This document shows positions 52,506 to 52,508 of a DNA stretch of 52,508 nucleotides, piece after piece. Where the stretch lies: contig CAJOLH010000011.1 in the NCBI GenBank assembly GCA_905235375.1, positions 1 to 52,508 of the forward strand. The letters run 5' to 3'. Both the position numbers and the translations under genes were made by a program. The stretch comes from an uncultured Bacteroidales bacterium (GTDB lineage: Bacteria; Bacteroidota; Bacteroidia; Bacteroidales; UBA3663). Position 1 is the first letter of the stretch. Each line of letters starts with the position of its first letter. The notes beneath the pieces are model-generated. The model did no database searches. It was not told the origin of the DNA and saw only the letters and a program-made list of their open reading frames with translations.

Positions 52506-52508
52506 AAA

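Overview
The window looks like chromosome from a member of the Bacteroidales, most likely a Prevotella-type species. Three things point there. Promoters carry the Bacteroidota -7 element TAnnTTTG (mostly TATCTTTGC), about twenty of them placed just upstream of genes. The protein families are typical: a hybrid two-component system with a propeller sensor, a type IX secretion sorting domain, LptC with a CNNM/CBS protein, and the trp order B-E-G-D-C-F-A. Intergenic DNA is AT-rich while coding DNA is of moderate GC. No rRNA, tRNA, CRISPR array or transposase gene was seen.

Layout. 1-8.8 kb: nitroreductase-like lipoprotein, SGNH hydrolase, DUF362 lipoprotein, a 1,352-aa hybrid two-component regulator and a short-chain dehydrogenase. 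8.8-14.9 kb is the accessory-looking part: two AAA ATPases with C-terminal PD-(D/E)XK-like ends (AAA_14/DUF4143 type), each preceded by its own direct repeats; a 13-unit array of a 42-bp hairpin repeat behind the second ATPase; and a peptide transporter gene plus a duplicated 3' fragment of a paralogue. 15-18.9 kb: housekeeping genes hpt, adk, ruvX, def and recA. 18.9-25.2 kb (minus strand): a T9SS-sorted protein, rlmN, a PpiD-like foldase, a CNNM/CBS protein and lptC. 25.3-28.3 kb: thyA overlapping a priming sugar transferase, then trmO. 28.4-35.4 kb: a complete trp operon headed by a transcription attenuator with a three-Trp leader peptide. 35.5-41.2 kb: a tripartite RND efflux operon. 41.9-49.3 kb: a minus-strand run from nusB through yajC, ybbR-like, coaE, dsbD and a cysteine desulfidase-like gene to trxB. 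49.4-52.5 kb: an unrecognised protein, a 60-aa basic protein with umuD and umuC, and a repeat-rich right edge.

How the parts fit. The trp genes supply every step from chorismate to tryptophan, and the leader offers mutually exclusive terminator and antiterminator stems. The nusB-trxB run joins envelope biogenesis (YajC), CoA synthesis and thiol redox (DsbD, cysteine desulfidase, thioredoxin reductase).

The best candidate for something undescribed is the unit at 11.2-13.15 kb. A single predicted minus-strand transcript would carry 32-bp dyad repeats in its 5' leader, the ATPase gene, the 42-bp hairpin array as 3' tail, and a terminator. It sits where a second peptide-transporter paralogue seems to have lost its 5' three quarters. 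Repeat sets of similar design (three dyads at 32-33 bp spacing) also occur at the right edge of the window.
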